Part shown: positions 49,870 through 60,489 of the stretch, piece after piece
Layout: the number at the start of each line of letters is the position of its first letter
Position numbering within the stretch: position 1 is the first letter of the stretch
DNA from: Kiritimatiellia bacterium
GTDB lineage: Bacteria > Verrucomicrobiota > Kiritimatiellia > RFP12 > DVOR01
Reading direction: 5' to 3'
Assembly (NCBI GenBank): GCA_900771325.1
Contig: CAAGNN010000052.1
Location: 14,803 to 78,802, forward strand
Length of the DNA: 64,000 nucleotides
Notes under the pieces: generated by a model
What the model was told of the DNA's origin: nothing
Databases searched by the model: none
What the model saw: only the letters and a program-made list of their open reading frames with translations
Program-made: the position numbers and the translations under genes

Positions 49870-50643
49870 CTATCCCTTTAAGCGCTCCATAAAGGCGGCC
49901 AAGCCAGCTGTGCCGCCCTCGGCGAGGGCGCGGACGGCGGCCGAGCCCACGACAACACCCTGGGCGTGGCGGCCAATCTCGGCGGCGGTGGCGGCATCGG
50001 AGATGCCAAAGCCGGCGGCGAGGGGGAGGGAGGTCAGGCTGCGGAGGGCGGCGAGGCGGTCGGCGAGCTCGGGGGGGAGGGCCTTGCGCTCGCCGGTGAT
50101 CCCGCGCACGGTGATGACGTAGACGAAGCCGTTGCAGCCCTCGATGAGCTTGGCGGCGCGCTCGGGGCTAGTGGCCGGGGAGACGAGGGGGATCCAGGAG
50201 AGGCCGGCGGCGGTGACCAGCGGCTTGAGCTCGTCCTGCTCCTCGTAGGGAACGTCGACCACCAGCAGCCCGTCGATACCGGCCTTGGCGGCATCGGCGC
50301 AGAGTCGCTCGGGGCCGTAGGCGAGGAGGGGGTTGAAGTAGGAGAAGAGCACCAGACCGAGGGCCGGGTGGCGCGCGCGTAGCTCGGCGGCCAAGGCGAG
50401 AATGGCCGTCAGGTTCACGCCATCCTTGAGGGCCTGCTGACTGGCGGCCTGGATGACCGCGCCGTCGGCGATGGGGTCGGAGAAGGGCACGCCGAGCTCG
50501 AGGACGTCGGCCCCGCCGGCGACGAGGGTCTCCATCACCTCGAGGGAAGCGGCTTGGGAGGGGAAACCGCAGGGCATAAAGAGGACGCGCGCGGGGCGAC
50601 CCTGGGCGTTGGCTGCGGCGAAGACTTGTTGAAGACGGTTCAT
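49870..50643 (-). CDS. trpA: Tryptophan synthase alpha chain
   Basis: 257 residues; cleaves indole-3-glycerol phosphate to indole, which passes to TrpB. TIM barrel with LELGVPFSDPIADG holding catalytic Glu49 and Asp60. Last gene of the trp operon, 10 nt after trpB, with AAAGGAG before its ATG. Confidence 0.96.
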   Translation of the reverse strand: MNRLQQVFAAANAQGRPARVLFMPCGFPSQAASLEVMETLVAGGADVLELGVPFSDPIADGAVIQAASQQALKDGVNLTAILALAAELRARHPALGLVLFSYFNPLLAYGPERLCADAAKAGIDGLLVVDVPYEEQDELKPLVTAAGLSWIPLVSPATSPERAAKLIEGCNGFVYVITVRGITGERKALPPELADRLAALRSLTSLPLAAGFGISDAATAAEIGRHAQGVVVGSAAVRALAEGGTAGLAAFMERLKG

Positions 50644-50653
50644 AAAGGCTCCT

Positions 50654-51852
<1,199 letters not shown>

Positions 51853-51856
<4 letters not shown>

Positions 51857-52398
51857 ACTTTTGCCTTTCGGATGAAATCGAGTACCTTCTCGGGGGACTT
51901 GCGCCGGGGCTCGGCCTCCGTCCCGCTGGAGACGTCTACGCACCAGGGGCGGACCGCCTCCACAGCCTGGGCGACGTTCTCGGGGGTGAGGCCGCCGGCC
52001 AGGACGACTCGCCGCCGCCGCGCGAAGCGTGCCGCCGCCGCCCAATCGCCCACCTGCCCCTGGCCGGGCGCGGCATCGAGCACCACCGCCGCGCAACGGC
52101 CCGGCAGCGGCCGCACGCGCCAGACCTCCACCCCCGCGCGGCGGAAGGTGCCGTGATAGAGCTGCACCGCGTCCAGCCGCCCCAGGCGGACGGCCCGGGC
52201 AATCTCGCGCGGCGTGGCGCGGACGAAGACCCCCACGCGCTTGCAGCGGGTCGGCACGCGGCCGAGCTCGGCGAGCTGTTCGGCCGAGAGGCTGCGGCGG
52301 TAGCCCGGCGAGAGGATGAAGCCGGCGTAGTCGGCCCCGGCAGCGTCCGCCAGGCGCAGGTCTTCGGGGGTGGTGATGCCGCAAATCTTGACCCTCAT
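51853..52398 (-). CDS. trpF: Phosphoribosylanthranilate isomerase
   Basis: 181 residues, slightly shorter than usual (about 200). Start MRVKICGIT with catalytic Cys6; later VDVSSGTE holds the phosphate end of the barrel. It isomerises PRA to CdRP. Overlaps trpC and trpB by 4 bp each, a sign of translational coupling. Confidence 0.93.
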
Positions 52399-53153
52399 GC
52401 CAGCAGCTCCGGGAGCAGGCCGGGCCGGCGCATCAGCGCTTCGCCGATGAGGAAGCAGCGGGCACCGACCTGCGCCATATCCTCGCGGGAGGTGATGGCG
52501 CTCTCGGCCACGGCGAGGGTCCCCTCGGGGATTTGCGCGAGGAGCGCGCGCACGCCGGAGAGGTCGGTGGCGAAGGTGCGCAGGTTGCGGGCGTTGACGC
52601 CGATGACGCGCAGCCCCAACGCCACCAACCGCGCCACCTCCTCGGCATCGTGCGCCTCGGCCAAGACGTCGAGCCCAAGCGCGTGCGCTTCGCCGGCGAG
52701 GTCGGCCAGCTGCGCATCGGGGAGCATCGCGGCGATGAGGAGGACCGCGTCGGCCCCCGCCTCGCGCGCCTCCAGGAGCTGATAGGGGTCGAAGAGGAAG
52801 TCCTTGCGCAGCAGGGGGAGCGCAACGGCGGCGCGGGCGCGGCGCAGGTTCGCGAGCGAGCCTAGGAAGAAGCGCTCCTCGGTGAGGATGGAACAGGCCG
52901 CCGAGCCATTGGCCTCGTAGGCGCGGACGATGCGCTCGAGGTCGAAGTCCGGCGCAATCAGCCCCTTGGAGGGCGAGGCCTTCTTCGCCTCGGCGATAAT
53001 CCGCACGCCGGGTTTGGCCAGGCTGCGGGCGAAGCCGCGCGTGGGCGGCAGGTCGCGGCAACGGGCGCGGAGCTCGCGCTCGGGGGTGACCGTCTTGGCC
53101 GCGGCGAGGGTCTCGCGCTTGGCCGCCACAATCCGCTGGAGAATATCAGGCAC
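52395..53153 (-). CDS. trpC: Indole-3-glycerol phosphate synthase
   Basis: 252 residues starting with GTG ([17 protein letters not shown]). Seen: [36 protein letters not shown] and GVNARNL. It closes the indole ring from CdRP. GTG 53153 is favoured because the family N-terminus starts there and overlaps the trpD end by 8 bp; GTG 53156 is an alternative. The longer ATG frame upstream reads through trpD. Confidence 0.93.
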   Translation of the reverse strand: MPDILQRIVAAKRETLAAAKTVTPERELRARCRDLPPTRGFARSLAKPGVRIIAEAKKASPSKGLIAPDFDLERIVRAYEANGSAACSILTEERFFLGSLANLRRARAAVALPLLRKDFLFDPYQLLEAREAGADAVLLIAAMLPDAQLADLAGEAHALGLDVLAEAHDAEEVARLVALGLRVIGVNARNLRTFATDLSGVRALLAQIPEGTLAVAESAITSREDMAQVGARCFLIGEALMRRPGLLPELLA

Positions 53154-54168
53154 CACGGCTCGCCTCCACAAGGGCTTCGAGCTTGGCCAAGGCCGCGCCC
53201 GAGTCGATTGCTTCGCCCGCCAGGCGGTAGCCCTCGGCGAGGCTCTCCGCGCGGCCGGAGATGTAGATGGCTGCGCCCGCGTTGAGGGCCACGACCGCCC
53301 GCGCGCCGCCGCGCTCGCGCCCTTCGAGAATGGCACGGAGGATGGCGGCGTTCTCGGCGGGCGTGCCGCCGCGCAGGTCGCGCTTGGGGTAGCGCTGGCC
53401 CAGGAGGAGCTCGGGGTAGAGCTCGTAGGTGCGCAGGGTGCCGCTCTGACCATCAAGCTCGGTGATGCGCGTGGCGGCGGTGACGGTGAGCTCATCGAGC
53501 CCATCCTGGCCGTGGACGACCAGCGCCCGGCGCATCCCCAAATCCTGCAACGCCCCGGCCATCAGCTCGGTATCGGCCGCGTTGTAGACGCCGATGACCG
53601 CCGCCGAGGCGTGGGCCGGGTTGACCAAGGGCCCCAGGAGGTTGAAGAGGGTCCGCGTGCCCAGCGCCCGGCGCACCGGGCCAACCTTGGCGAAGGCCGG
53701 GTGGAGCTTCTGGGCAAAGAGGAAGCCGATGCCGATGCGGCTGATGGCGCGCTCCATCGCGGCGGGGGAACAATCGAGGTTGAAGCCGCAGGCGGCCAGC
53801 ACGTCGGCCGCGCCGGACTTGCCGCTGACTGCGCGGTTGCCGTGCTTGGCCATCGGCACGCCCGCGCCGGCGGCGACAAAGGCGGCGGTGGTGGAGATGT
53901 TGAAGCTCGCCCCGCCATCGCCCCCGGTGCCGACCATATCGACCACCGGCTGGAGCCCGGTATCGATCGGCACGGCGTGGCGCAGGAGGAAGCGCGCGGC
54001 CCCGGTGAGCTCGCTGCGCGCCACGCCCTTCATCCGCACGGCCACCAGAAAGCCGCCGAAGGCCACCGGGTCCACCTGCCCGGCAAGCAACTCCTCGAGC
54101 AGCGCGCCCATCGTCTCTTCCGGCAAATCCTGCCGGGCCAACACGGCCTCGAAGGCTTCCTTAAACAT
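53146..54168 (-). CDS. trpD: Anthranilate phosphoribosyltransferase
   Basis: 340 residues; joins anthranilate to PRPP. Seen: DMVGTGGDGGASFNIST (PRPP and metal loop), AKHGNRAVSGKSGAAD and GPLVNPAHA. Length is typical. Overlaps trpG by 8 bp. Confidence 0.95.
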   Translation of the reverse strand: MFKEAFEAVLARQDLPEETMGALLEELLAGQVDPVAFGGFLVAVRMKGVARSELTGAARFLLRHAVPIDTGLQPVVDMVGTGGDGGASFNISTTAAFVAAGAGVPMAKHGNRAVSGKSGAADVLAACGFNLDCSPAAMERAISRIGIGFLFAQKLHPAFAKVGPVRRALGTRTLFNLLGPLVNPAHASAAVIGVYNAADTELMAGALQDLGMRRALVVHGQDGLDELTVTAATRITELDGQSGTLRTYELYPELLLGQRYPKRDLRGGTPAENAAILRAILEGRERGGARAVVALNAGAAIYISGRAESLAEGYRLAGEAIDSGAALAKLEALVEASRGA

Positions 54169-54739
54169 GGCGGCAGCTCCGGACGAAGTTGGCGAGCTGA
54201 AGCTTGCCGGCCTCGGTGAGGATGGACTCGGGGTGGTACTGAATGCCCTCGATGGGGAGCTCGCGGTGGCGGATGCCCATCACCTCGCCATCGGCCGTGC
54301 GCGCGGTCACCTCCAAACACGCGGGGATAGAGGCAGCTTCCAGCGCCAGCGAGTGGTAGCGCACGGCGCGGAAGGGATTGGGCACCCCCTCGAAGACGCC
54401 GCGCCCATCGTGCTCGACTTCCGAGATCTTGCCGTGCATCACCTGCTTGGCGTGGACGACCCGTGCGCCGAAGACCTGCCCAATCGCTTGGTGGCCCAGG
54501 CAGACGCCGAACATCGGCACGCGCGCCTCGGCGCCGGCGCGGACCAGATCGCAGAGGATGCCGGCGCGCTCGGGCGAGGAGGGGCCCGGGGAGAGGAGGA
54601 TGCCATCGGGCTGGAGGGCGAGGACCTCGGCGGGGGTCACCTCGCGATTGCGGCGGATGGTCACCTCGGCGCCCAGGGCGTAGAGGAGGTGGACGAGGTT
54701 GTAGGTGAAGGAGTCGTAGTTATCCAGAACGAAGATCAT
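54161..54739 (-). CDS. trpG: Anthranilate synthase component II (glutamine amidotransferase)
   Basis: 192 residues; class I glutaminase supplying ammonia to TrpE. Nucleophile Cys80 in FGVCLGHQAIG; His/Glu pair in QYHPES. It may also serve folate synthesis if no pabA exists. It lies 18 nt after trpE. Confidence 0.96.
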   Translation of the reverse strand: MIFVLDNYDSFTYNLVHLLYALGAEVTIRRNREVTPAEVLALQPDGILLSPGPSSPERAGILCDLVRAGAEARVPMFGVCLGHQAIGQVFGARVVHAKQVMHGKISEVEHDGRGVFEGVPNPFRAVRYHSLALEAASIPACLEVTARTADGEVMGIRHRELPIEGIQYHPESILTEAGKLQLANFVRSCRHV

Positions 54740-54757
54740 CGCGTGTTCTCCTCTCTC

Positions 54758-56242
54758 TTAGCGCAGCTCGAAGCCCTTGGCGGCCAGGCGGATCGATTGG
54801 AAGATGGCCGAGGCCTTGTTAATCGTCTCCTCATACTCCTTTTCGGGGACCGAATCGTAGACAATCCCCGCGCCGGCCTGGACGGTCAGGCGGCGGCCCT
54901 TGAGCAGCAGGGTACGGATGGTGATGGCCAGGTCCATATTCCCGGTGTTGGAGAAGTAGCCCACGGCCCCGCCATAGACCCCGCGTGCCTCGGGCTCAAG
55001 CTCGTGGATGAGCTCCATCGCGCGGATCTTCGGCGCGCCGCTGAGGGTGCCGGCCGGGAAGGTGGTGCGCAGCAGGTCGAAGGCATCATAGCCCTCAGCC
55101 AGGAGCGCGTGCACGTCGCTGACCAAATGCATCACGTGCGAGTAGCGCTCGATGTGCATAAAGTCCTCCACGTGGACGCTGCCTGGGACGGCCGTCCGCC
55201 CCAGGTCGTTGCGCCCGAGGTCGACCAGCATCAGGTGCTCGGCGCGCTCCTTCGCGTCCGAGAGCAGCTCGTCGGCCGCCGCGCAATCCTGCGCCGGGGT
55301 GAGGCCGCGCTTGCGGGTGCCGGCAATCGGGCGGACCGTGCTGCGGCCCTTCTCCAAGCGCACCATCGTCTCGGGCGAGGAGCCCACCAGCACCAAGTCC
55401 CCGCGCTTGAAGAAGAAGGTGTAGGGCGAGGGATTGACCGAACGCAGGGCGCGGTAGAGCTGCACGGGCGCAATCTCCACCTCCGCGCCAAAGCACTGCG
55501 AGAGCACCACCTGAATGCACTCCCCATCGCGGATCGCCTGCTTGGCCTTGTCGACCATCGCGCAGTAGCTCTCCTGATCCATATTCCCGCGCAGACGCGG
55601 CGGCTCGGCCTCCGGCTTGGGCTCGGGCAACATCGGCCGCGGCCGGTAGAAGGGTGCCTTCAGCGCCTCCAGCCGCGCCAACCCCGCCTCGTAGGCCGCG
55701 CGCGGCGAAGCGTAGGCCGCCGGGTCCACCACCGCCACCGCCATCAAGGTGTGGCGCAGATTATCGAACACAAGCATATCATCGACCAGCAGGAAGAGCG
55801 CATCGGGCGTGGCGCTCGCCGTCTTGGGCGCGGGCAACTCTTCGAAGGTGTTCACCATCTCGTAGCCCACATACCCCACCGCGCCGCCAAAGAGTGGCGG
55901 CAACTCCTCGCACGCCACCGGCACCTTGCCCAGCAGCCCCTTGAGCGCGTCCATCGGCGTGAGGCGGTGCGCCAGCGGCCGCTTCCCCGCCGCGTCCTCC
56001 ACATAAGCCGTGCCATTCTCGACCGTGAAGACCCCGCGCGCCGAGAAGCCCATAAAGGAGTAGCGGCTGAACTTGCCCCCCTGCCCGCAGCTCTCCAGCA
56101 GGAAGACCTCCTCCCGATCCGCCACTCGCGCCAGCGCGCTCACCGGCGTCTCCAGGTCCGCCAGCGTCTCATCCACCAACGGAATCGGCCGCCCCTGCGC
56201 GCACAGCGCCGCAAACCGCTCAAATGCCATCACTTGCTTCAT
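54758..56242 (-). CDS. trpE: Anthranilate synthase component I
   Basis: 494 residues; makes anthranilate from chorismate with TrpG. Chorismate-binding domain: IAGTRKRGLT, DLGRNDLGR, FPAGTLSGAPK and GAVGYFSNTGNMDLAI; the N-terminal half carries the Trp-feedback region. First structural gene of the operon, downstream of a trp leader and attenuator. The upstream ribosome site (GCATAGG) is weak. Confidence 0.95.
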   Translation of the reverse strand: MKQVMAFERFAALCAQGRPIPLVDETLADLETPVSALARVADREEVFLLESCGQGGKFSRYSFMGFSARGVFTVENGTAYVEDAAGKRPLAHRLTPMDALKGLLGKVPVACEELPPLFGGAVGYVGYEMVNTFEELPAPKTASATPDALFLLVDDMLVFDNLRHTLMAVAVVDPAAYASPRAAYEAGLARLEALKAPFYRPRPMLPEPKPEAEPPRLRGNMDQESYCAMVDKAKQAIRDGECIQVVLSQCFGAEVEIAPVQLYRALRSVNPSPYTFFFKRGDLVLVGSSPETMVRLEKGRSTVRPIAGTRKRGLTPAQDCAAADELLSDAKERAEHLMLVDLGRNDLGRTAVPGSVHVEDFMHIERYSHVMHLVSDVHALLAEGYDAFDLLRTTFPAGTLSGAPKIRAMELIHELEPEARGVYGGAVGYFSNTGNMDLAITIRTLLLKGRRLTVQAGAGIVYDSVPEKEYEETINKASAIFQSIRLAAKGFELR

Positions 56243-56312
56243 AACCTATGCCCTGCTAAACGAAAAAACGCCCCCTAGAAGCCCTATCACTTCCCGGAGA
56301 CGTTGCGTGGTC

Positions 56313-56408
56313 CAAAAACAAAAACGGCAGCTCGCTTACCTCGCTCGCCGCCGTCACTTCCTGCTTAGTGCTCAATGCGCAATCTGTTCCGGCGAGTTCC
56401 CTCGCCAG
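56313..56408 (-). promoter_or_regulatory. trp attenuator
   Basis: Four regions on the minus strand in order: 1 CTGGCGAG (56401-56408), 2 CTCGCCGG (56389-56396), 3 CGGCGGCGAG (56344-56353) and 4 GCTGCCG (56325-56331), then TTTTTGTTTTT. 1 pairs with 2 around GGAA; 2 (CTCGCCG) can instead pair with 3 (CGGCGAG), blocking the 3:4 terminator stem (7 bp with one G-U). Region 1 overlaps the tandem Trp codons of the leader peptide. This is the classical ribosome-stalling layout. Confidence 0.82.
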
Positions 56409-56449
56409 AGCCATCGGCCAAAGGCCACATTGCGCATACACTTCTGCAT
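56372..56449 (-). CDS. trpL: trp operon leader peptide
   Basis: 25 codons from ATG 56449 to TGA at 56372-56374, with Trp at positions 13 and 15 (GRWLWRG). A second in-frame ATG is at 56437 (MRNVAFG). The first ATG lies about 4 nt after the predicted transcription start, so translation may be leaderless or start at the second ATG. When Trp-tRNA is scarce, stalling at the Trp codons would cover region 1 and favour the antiterminator. Two longer frames across the region in other phases lack such features. Confidence 0.8.
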   Translation of the reverse strand: MQKCMRNVAFGRWLWRGNSPEQIAH

Positions 56450-56459
56450 AACGGCGCGT

Positions 56460-56489
56460 AGAATAGCACCACCCACCCCACCTCGTCAA
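56460..56489 (-). promoter_or_regulatory. Promoter of the trp operon
   Basis: TTGACG (56484-56489), an 18-bp spacer and TATTCT (56460-56465) on the minus strand. The start is predicted near 56453. No TrpR-like operator was recognised. Confidence 0.7.
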
Positions 56490-56570
56490 GCGTTTTTTGC
56501 GTGCACCCTGAGCGCTGAAATCGAGGGAGAGGAACTTCGCTGTGCCACACGCCTATCGTGAAGCGTGGTG

Positions 56571-57599
56571 TCAGCAGCTCACCGCTTCGAGCGTGGCGAG
56601 GTAGGCCTTAACCTGCTCGATGGCGGCCTTGGGGTGGGCCTTGAGCTCGCAGCCGGCCGCGCGAAGGTGGCCGCCGCCGCCGAAGTGCTCGGCGATGGAG
56701 GCGGCGGAGTAGCCGGGGGTCTGGCCGCGGGTGCGAATACTCAGGCGCGTGACACCGGGCTTATCCTTGGTCTCGTAGAAGAAGAGGGAGATCTTGGCGG
56801 TGGGGATGGAGCGGGGGATGTCGATGGCATCCTCGATTTCGCTCTTGGGCACGCCGGCGCGGCGGAAGTCGCGGGCGGTCAAGCAGATGAGGGCCACCTT
56901 GCCGCGGAACCAGGTGCTCAGCGAATCGTAGGCCTTGCGCTTGAGGAGCATCGCCCCCTCGCTGGAATAGAGGTAGAGCCGGTCGTTGAGGTCCGAGGAG
57001 TCGAGACCGCAGGCGAGGAGCTCGGCGGCGGCCTTGAGGGTGCTCGGGCTGGTGCAGGAGTAAGCGAAGCGCCCAGTATCGGTGACCAGCGAGACCCAGA
57101 GCGCCTCGGCCGTCTCGCGGTCGAAGCGCCACTTGAGGCGCTTGGCGAAGCGGTAGACCAGCTCGCCGGTGCTGCTGGCCGAGGGGACGACCCAGCGGGC
57201 GATACCGAAGGTGCCGTTGGCCGTGGCGTGGTGGTCGATATTGAGGATGGGGAGCTTGGCCACTGCGTCGCGCAGCGGCCCCTCGGGCAGACGGTCCAGC
57301 CCGCTACAGTCGAGCACCAGGGCGCAGTCGTAATCCTTGGCGCGGATGTTAGTAGGGGCGACGCACGCGGGGGCGTAGTCGAGCAAGAACTTGGTCGGCC
57401 CCATCCCGATGGGCGAGAGGGCGACAGTGGGCTCAAAGCCTTGGGCCTTGAGCAACCGCGCCATCGCCACCGAGGAGCCCACCGCGTCCCCGTCCGGGCG
57501 CATGTGAGCGGTGACGAGGATCTTCCGGAAGGGCGCGAGCGCGTCAGCCACCTTCCGGATGGAGCCTCGAGTGCGCGGGGCAACGAGCGTGCCGGCCAT
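56571..57599 (-). CDS. nrnA: DHH-family nanoRNase/pAp phosphatase NrnA
   Basis: 342 residues, manganese-dependent DHH phosphoesterase that degrades short oligoribonucleotides and often pAp. Motifs: AHMRPDGDAVGS (31-42), DHH (122-124) and the DHHA1 motif FGGGGHLRAAGC near the end. It starts 3 nt after the greA stop, so they form one operon. Confidence 0.92.
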   Translation of the reverse strand: MAGTLVAPRTRGSIRKVADALAPFRKILVTAHMRPDGDAVGSSVAMARLLKAQGFEPTVALSPIGMGPTKFLLDYAPACVAPTNIRAKDYDCALVLDCSGLDRLPEGPLRDAVAKLPILNIDHHATANGTFGIARWVVPSASSTGELVYRFAKRLKWRFDRETAEALWVSLVTDTGRFAYSCTSPSTLKAAAELLACGLDSSDLNDRLYLYSSEGAMLLKRKAYDSLSTWFRGKVALICLTARDFRRAGVPKSEIEDAIDIPRSIPTAKISLFFYETKDKPGVTRLSIRTRGQTPGYSAASIAEHFGGGGHLRAAGCELKAHPKAAIEQVKAYLATLEAVSC

Positions 57600-57602
57600 C
57601 GG

Positions 57603-59756
57603 TTAAGCGTTCGCCTCGTAGGCGGTGGGGATCTGGGCGAGCCAGGCGCGGACCTGGTCGTCGATCGGCTCGATGGCCTTGATGGTAGCGGCGGTGAGGC
57701 CGCGCTCGTCGGGCAGCTCCACCGTGGCACCGACGCGCTGGCCGATGAGGGCCATCGCCAGGCGCGAGCGGCAGGAGATGATGTTGAGCGCCTCGTCGCG
57801 GTCCAGCTCGCCGAGGATGGTGAAGCTCTGCGTGCCGTGCTTGGTCTCAACGGTGACGCGGGTGCCCATTGCGGCGACCTCGGTGCCCACGCCGGAGAAG
57901 TCGGTGGTCTTGAGGAGCTTGAGGGTGCGGTCCATCTCGTCCTGCTTGGAGAGGAGGACGCGCTGATGGTCCTTGGCGAACTGATACTCGGCGTTTTCGC
58001 GCAAGTCGCCGTAGCTGCGGGCGGTGGCGATATCGCGGGTGTTGGCGGGAATCTCGACGTTGATGAGATGGTCGTAGGCCAGCTTGAAGGCGGTGAGCGA
58101 GCGCTCGGAGGTGAGGTGCGGGTGCTCCTCGAGGGCCTTGGTGGCGCGGCGGAGCTTGCCCAGCTCGGGGTCGAAGCGCACCAAGCGGATGAGGATGTTG
58201 CGCTGCGAGGCGGTGTCCCACACCGTCGAAGCCTGAATGCGCTCGAACATCACCTCACGCTGGAAGGTGTTCAGCTCCTTGCAGACCTCCTCCAGCCACT
58301 TGGCGCTATCGAAGAAGCCCTGCAACGCGTTGCGCATCCGCAGCTCCTCACCGGTCCAGTGCTGCTCGATGATGTGAATCGACTGGGTAATCAGGTCGTT
58401 CATCTTGGGCAACTGCCAGGCCTCGGCCTCGTTGCGATTGCGCAGGGCCCAGACCACCACCGTCGGCAACGGCCGCGGACGCTGGGTGAGCAGGGCGCGC
58501 AGCGCCTCGCCCGTCTCGGCGTCGCCAGCGAGCGTCGAGAGCGTCGCCCCCAACGCCACGCTGCCGAAGAGCTCGAGGTGCGCCAGGATGACCGCCTTCG
58601 CCTCGGGCTTGGCCGCTAGGATAAAGGAGACCATCGCCGAAACATCGCGCGCGGCCAGCCCCTTGACGGCCAGCAGCAGGTTATCCTCCTCGTCCTTCTC
58701 CAGGAGCGTCTCGGCCTGCTTAAGCTGATCGGCCTGCGAGGAGAGCTGCAGCTTCTGCGCCAGGCAGACCAACTGCGCGTAGCGCGGGAAGTCCGCCTTC
58801 TCCGAGCCCTTGATTGCAAAGTCCAGACGGTTCTTCACCACCGTGATGTAGCCATCGGGAATCGCGTCCTTCTTCGCGGCCAGCAACCCGAGGATGCCCT
58901 CGTAGACGGCCTTCAGGTCGCGCTCCTTGGCAAAGCGCTTGAGCCACTTGTCGCCGAAGTCCTCGTCGGCCTCCAACAGGCGGATAGGCTCGGTGCGCTT
59001 GGTGGGAATCTCCACCGGGTGCTCCTTATCGGCCTTGAGCCCACGGCGCGCGGCCTCCCAGAAGCCCTTCCACGCCTTCTCGCTCACCAGCCCGCACGCC
59101 GCCAGACGCTCGGCCAGGCGCTGAATGGTCAGCGGACCGTAGCTCTCCAGCGTCAGGCGCACCAACGCGGCCGGGTGCTTCTTGCACAAATCCTCAATCT
59201 CCGCACGGTTCTCGGCCAGGCGCGTCATCAGGTGCCCCTCGCAAGCCACCTCCAAGTTCTGCCCGGCCACCGCCAGGCTCATCGCGTGGCCCTTCTTCCC
59301 CTCGAAGTCGATAATCACCTTGCCGTAGAAGGTGTCAATCGCCTGCACCTGACCAAAGCCCCACGACTGGCTCGTCACATACACCCCCGGCTTCAGCGCC
59401 AAAAGCACCCCCAAACGCTTGGCAATCGCCGTGGCAATCGCCGTATTCAGGCCAATCGAGTCAATCAGCAGCTTCTCGTCGGCATTCGCCGGCGCGCGGC
59501 TAACCACCTCGCGCAACTGCGCCAGGGTCACCTCGGGCATCTGCGCGCCGTGAGCGGCATAGAAGGCCACGCACGCCACCGCGCCGCGCAGGTCCTTGCC
59601 CTTCACCGCCGCCTCGGTCAACATCGCGAACCCCTTCGTCGCGCCCTTCGCGTCCACCGGCAGGAACTCGCCCACCAACGCCAAGCCGCGCGCCACATCA
59701 ACCGGCGTGCTTTCCATCAGGTCCTGCATCTGCATTCCGAAAGAGACTTTGTCCAT
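57603..59756 (-). CDS. greA: Long GreA-type transcription elongation factor
   Basis: 717 residues. The last 150 or so match GreA: the coiled-coil signature ARSYGDLRENAEYQFAKD (about residues 575-592) carries the acidic tip, and the FKBP-like domain follows (FTILGELDRDEALNIISCRS). GreA rescues backtracked RNA polymerase by stimulating transcript cleavage. The first 550 residues form a helical extension of unknown function, with WGFGQVQAID near 137. Ordinary GreA has about 158 residues; Chlamydiae have a similar long form (about 715), from memory. ATG 59756 is preceded by GGATAGG. Confidence 0.85.
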   Translation of the reverse strand: MDKVSFGMQMQDLMESTPVDVARGLALVGEFLPVDAKGATKGFAMLTEAAVKGKDLRGAVACVAFYAAHGAQMPEVTLAQLREVVSRAPANADEKLLIDSIGLNTAIATAIAKRLGVLLALKPGVYVTSQSWGFGQVQAIDTFYGKVIIDFEGKKGHAMSLAVAGQNLEVACEGHLMTRLAENRAEIEDLCKKHPAALVRLTLESYGPLTIQRLAERLAACGLVSEKAWKGFWEAARRGLKADKEHPVEIPTKRTEPIRLLEADEDFGDKWLKRFAKERDLKAVYEGILGLLAAKKDAIPDGYITVVKNRLDFAIKGSEKADFPRYAQLVCLAQKLQLSSQADQLKQAETLLEKDEEDNLLLAVKGLAARDVSAMVSFILAAKPEAKAVILAHLELFGSVALGATLSTLAGDAETGEALRALLTQRPRPLPTVVVWALRNRNEAEAWQLPKMNDLITQSIHIIEQHWTGEELRMRNALQGFFDSAKWLEEVCKELNTFQREVMFERIQASTVWDTASQRNILIRLVRFDPELGKLRRATKALEEHPHLTSERSLTAFKLAYDHLINVEIPANTRDIATARSYGDLRENAEYQFAKDHQRVLLSKQDEMDRTLKLLKTTDFSGVGTEVAAMGTRVTVETKHGTQSFTILGELDRDEALNIISCRSRLAMALIGQRVGATVELPDERGLTAATIKAIEPIDDQVRAWLAQIPTAYEANA

Positions 59757-59915
59757 AGCCTATCCTTACTGTTCTAAAACCGCTTCAGGCCTTGCCCCCA
59801 GCGCCCCAAAACCAAAATTGTCAAGAGACCTCGGGTGGCAATTCCGTGGTAAGATACCAAAGCGCTTTCCAAACTGCAAGTCCGGCACGCGGCAGACGAC
59901 CTGATGTACAACTGT

Positions 59916-60464
59916 CTACGATCCCCCTTGCGTAGCGTTTGCGGCAGAGCCACTTTGCCGATAGCCGATACGTAGAACACGGTCCTGCAGCGTAGCGGAT
60001 TGCTTTCGAGAGACTTCTCTTGCCGGGTTGCCTACCACCACGGCCCCCGGGGGCACATCTTTGGTGACCACTGCCCCCGCGCCGACGATGCACCCGCGCC
60101 CCAGGCGAACGCCCGGCAGAATGGTGGCATTGGCACCGATCGAGACCCGCTCCTCGACCACGGTCTCCAACAGCGCCCACGAGTCCTTGGTGCAGTCGGG
60201 GCACTTGTCATTGGTAAAGGTGACATTCGGCCCCAAGAAGGCATAGTCGCCCACCCGAACGCCATCCCACAGTTGCACGCCACACTTGATCGTCACGTGA
60301 TTGCCGATGACCACATCGTTCTCGATGAAGGTCTGCGCGCAGATGTTGCAGTCCTCCCCAATCTGCGCTCCTCGCAACACCACCGCGAACTGCCAAATGC
60401 GCGTCCCGCGCCCAATCTGCTTGCTCTGGACATCTGCCAGGGGATGAATAAACACGGATTCCAT
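59916..60464 (-). CDS. fdtC: Hexapeptide-repeat sugar N-acetyltransferase (FdtC/WlbB-like)
   Basis: 182 residues of left-handed beta-helix repeats ([48 protein letters not shown]). It should acetylate the 3-amino group of a nucleotide-linked amino sugar. ATG 60464 (MESVFIHP) is preferred over ATG 60476 because the upstream GGAGG then serves as its ribosome site 5 nt away. Its operon also has ketoisomerase and transaminase genes, supporting a dTDP-Fucp3NAc-type pathway; a dTDP-Quip3NAc or UDP-linked sugar is possible. Confidence 0.85.
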   Translation of the reverse strand: MESVFIHPLADVQSKQIGRGTRIWQFAVVLRGAQIGEDCNICAQTFIENDVVIGNHVTIKCGVQLWDGVRVGDYAFLGPNVTFTNDKCPDCTKDSWALLETVVEERVSIGANATILPGVRLGRGCIVGAGAVVTKDVPPGAVVVGNPAREVSRKQSATLQDRVLRIGYRQSGSAANATQGGS

Positions 60465-60489
60465 CTTTTCCTCCATTGCTGTTTTCTGC

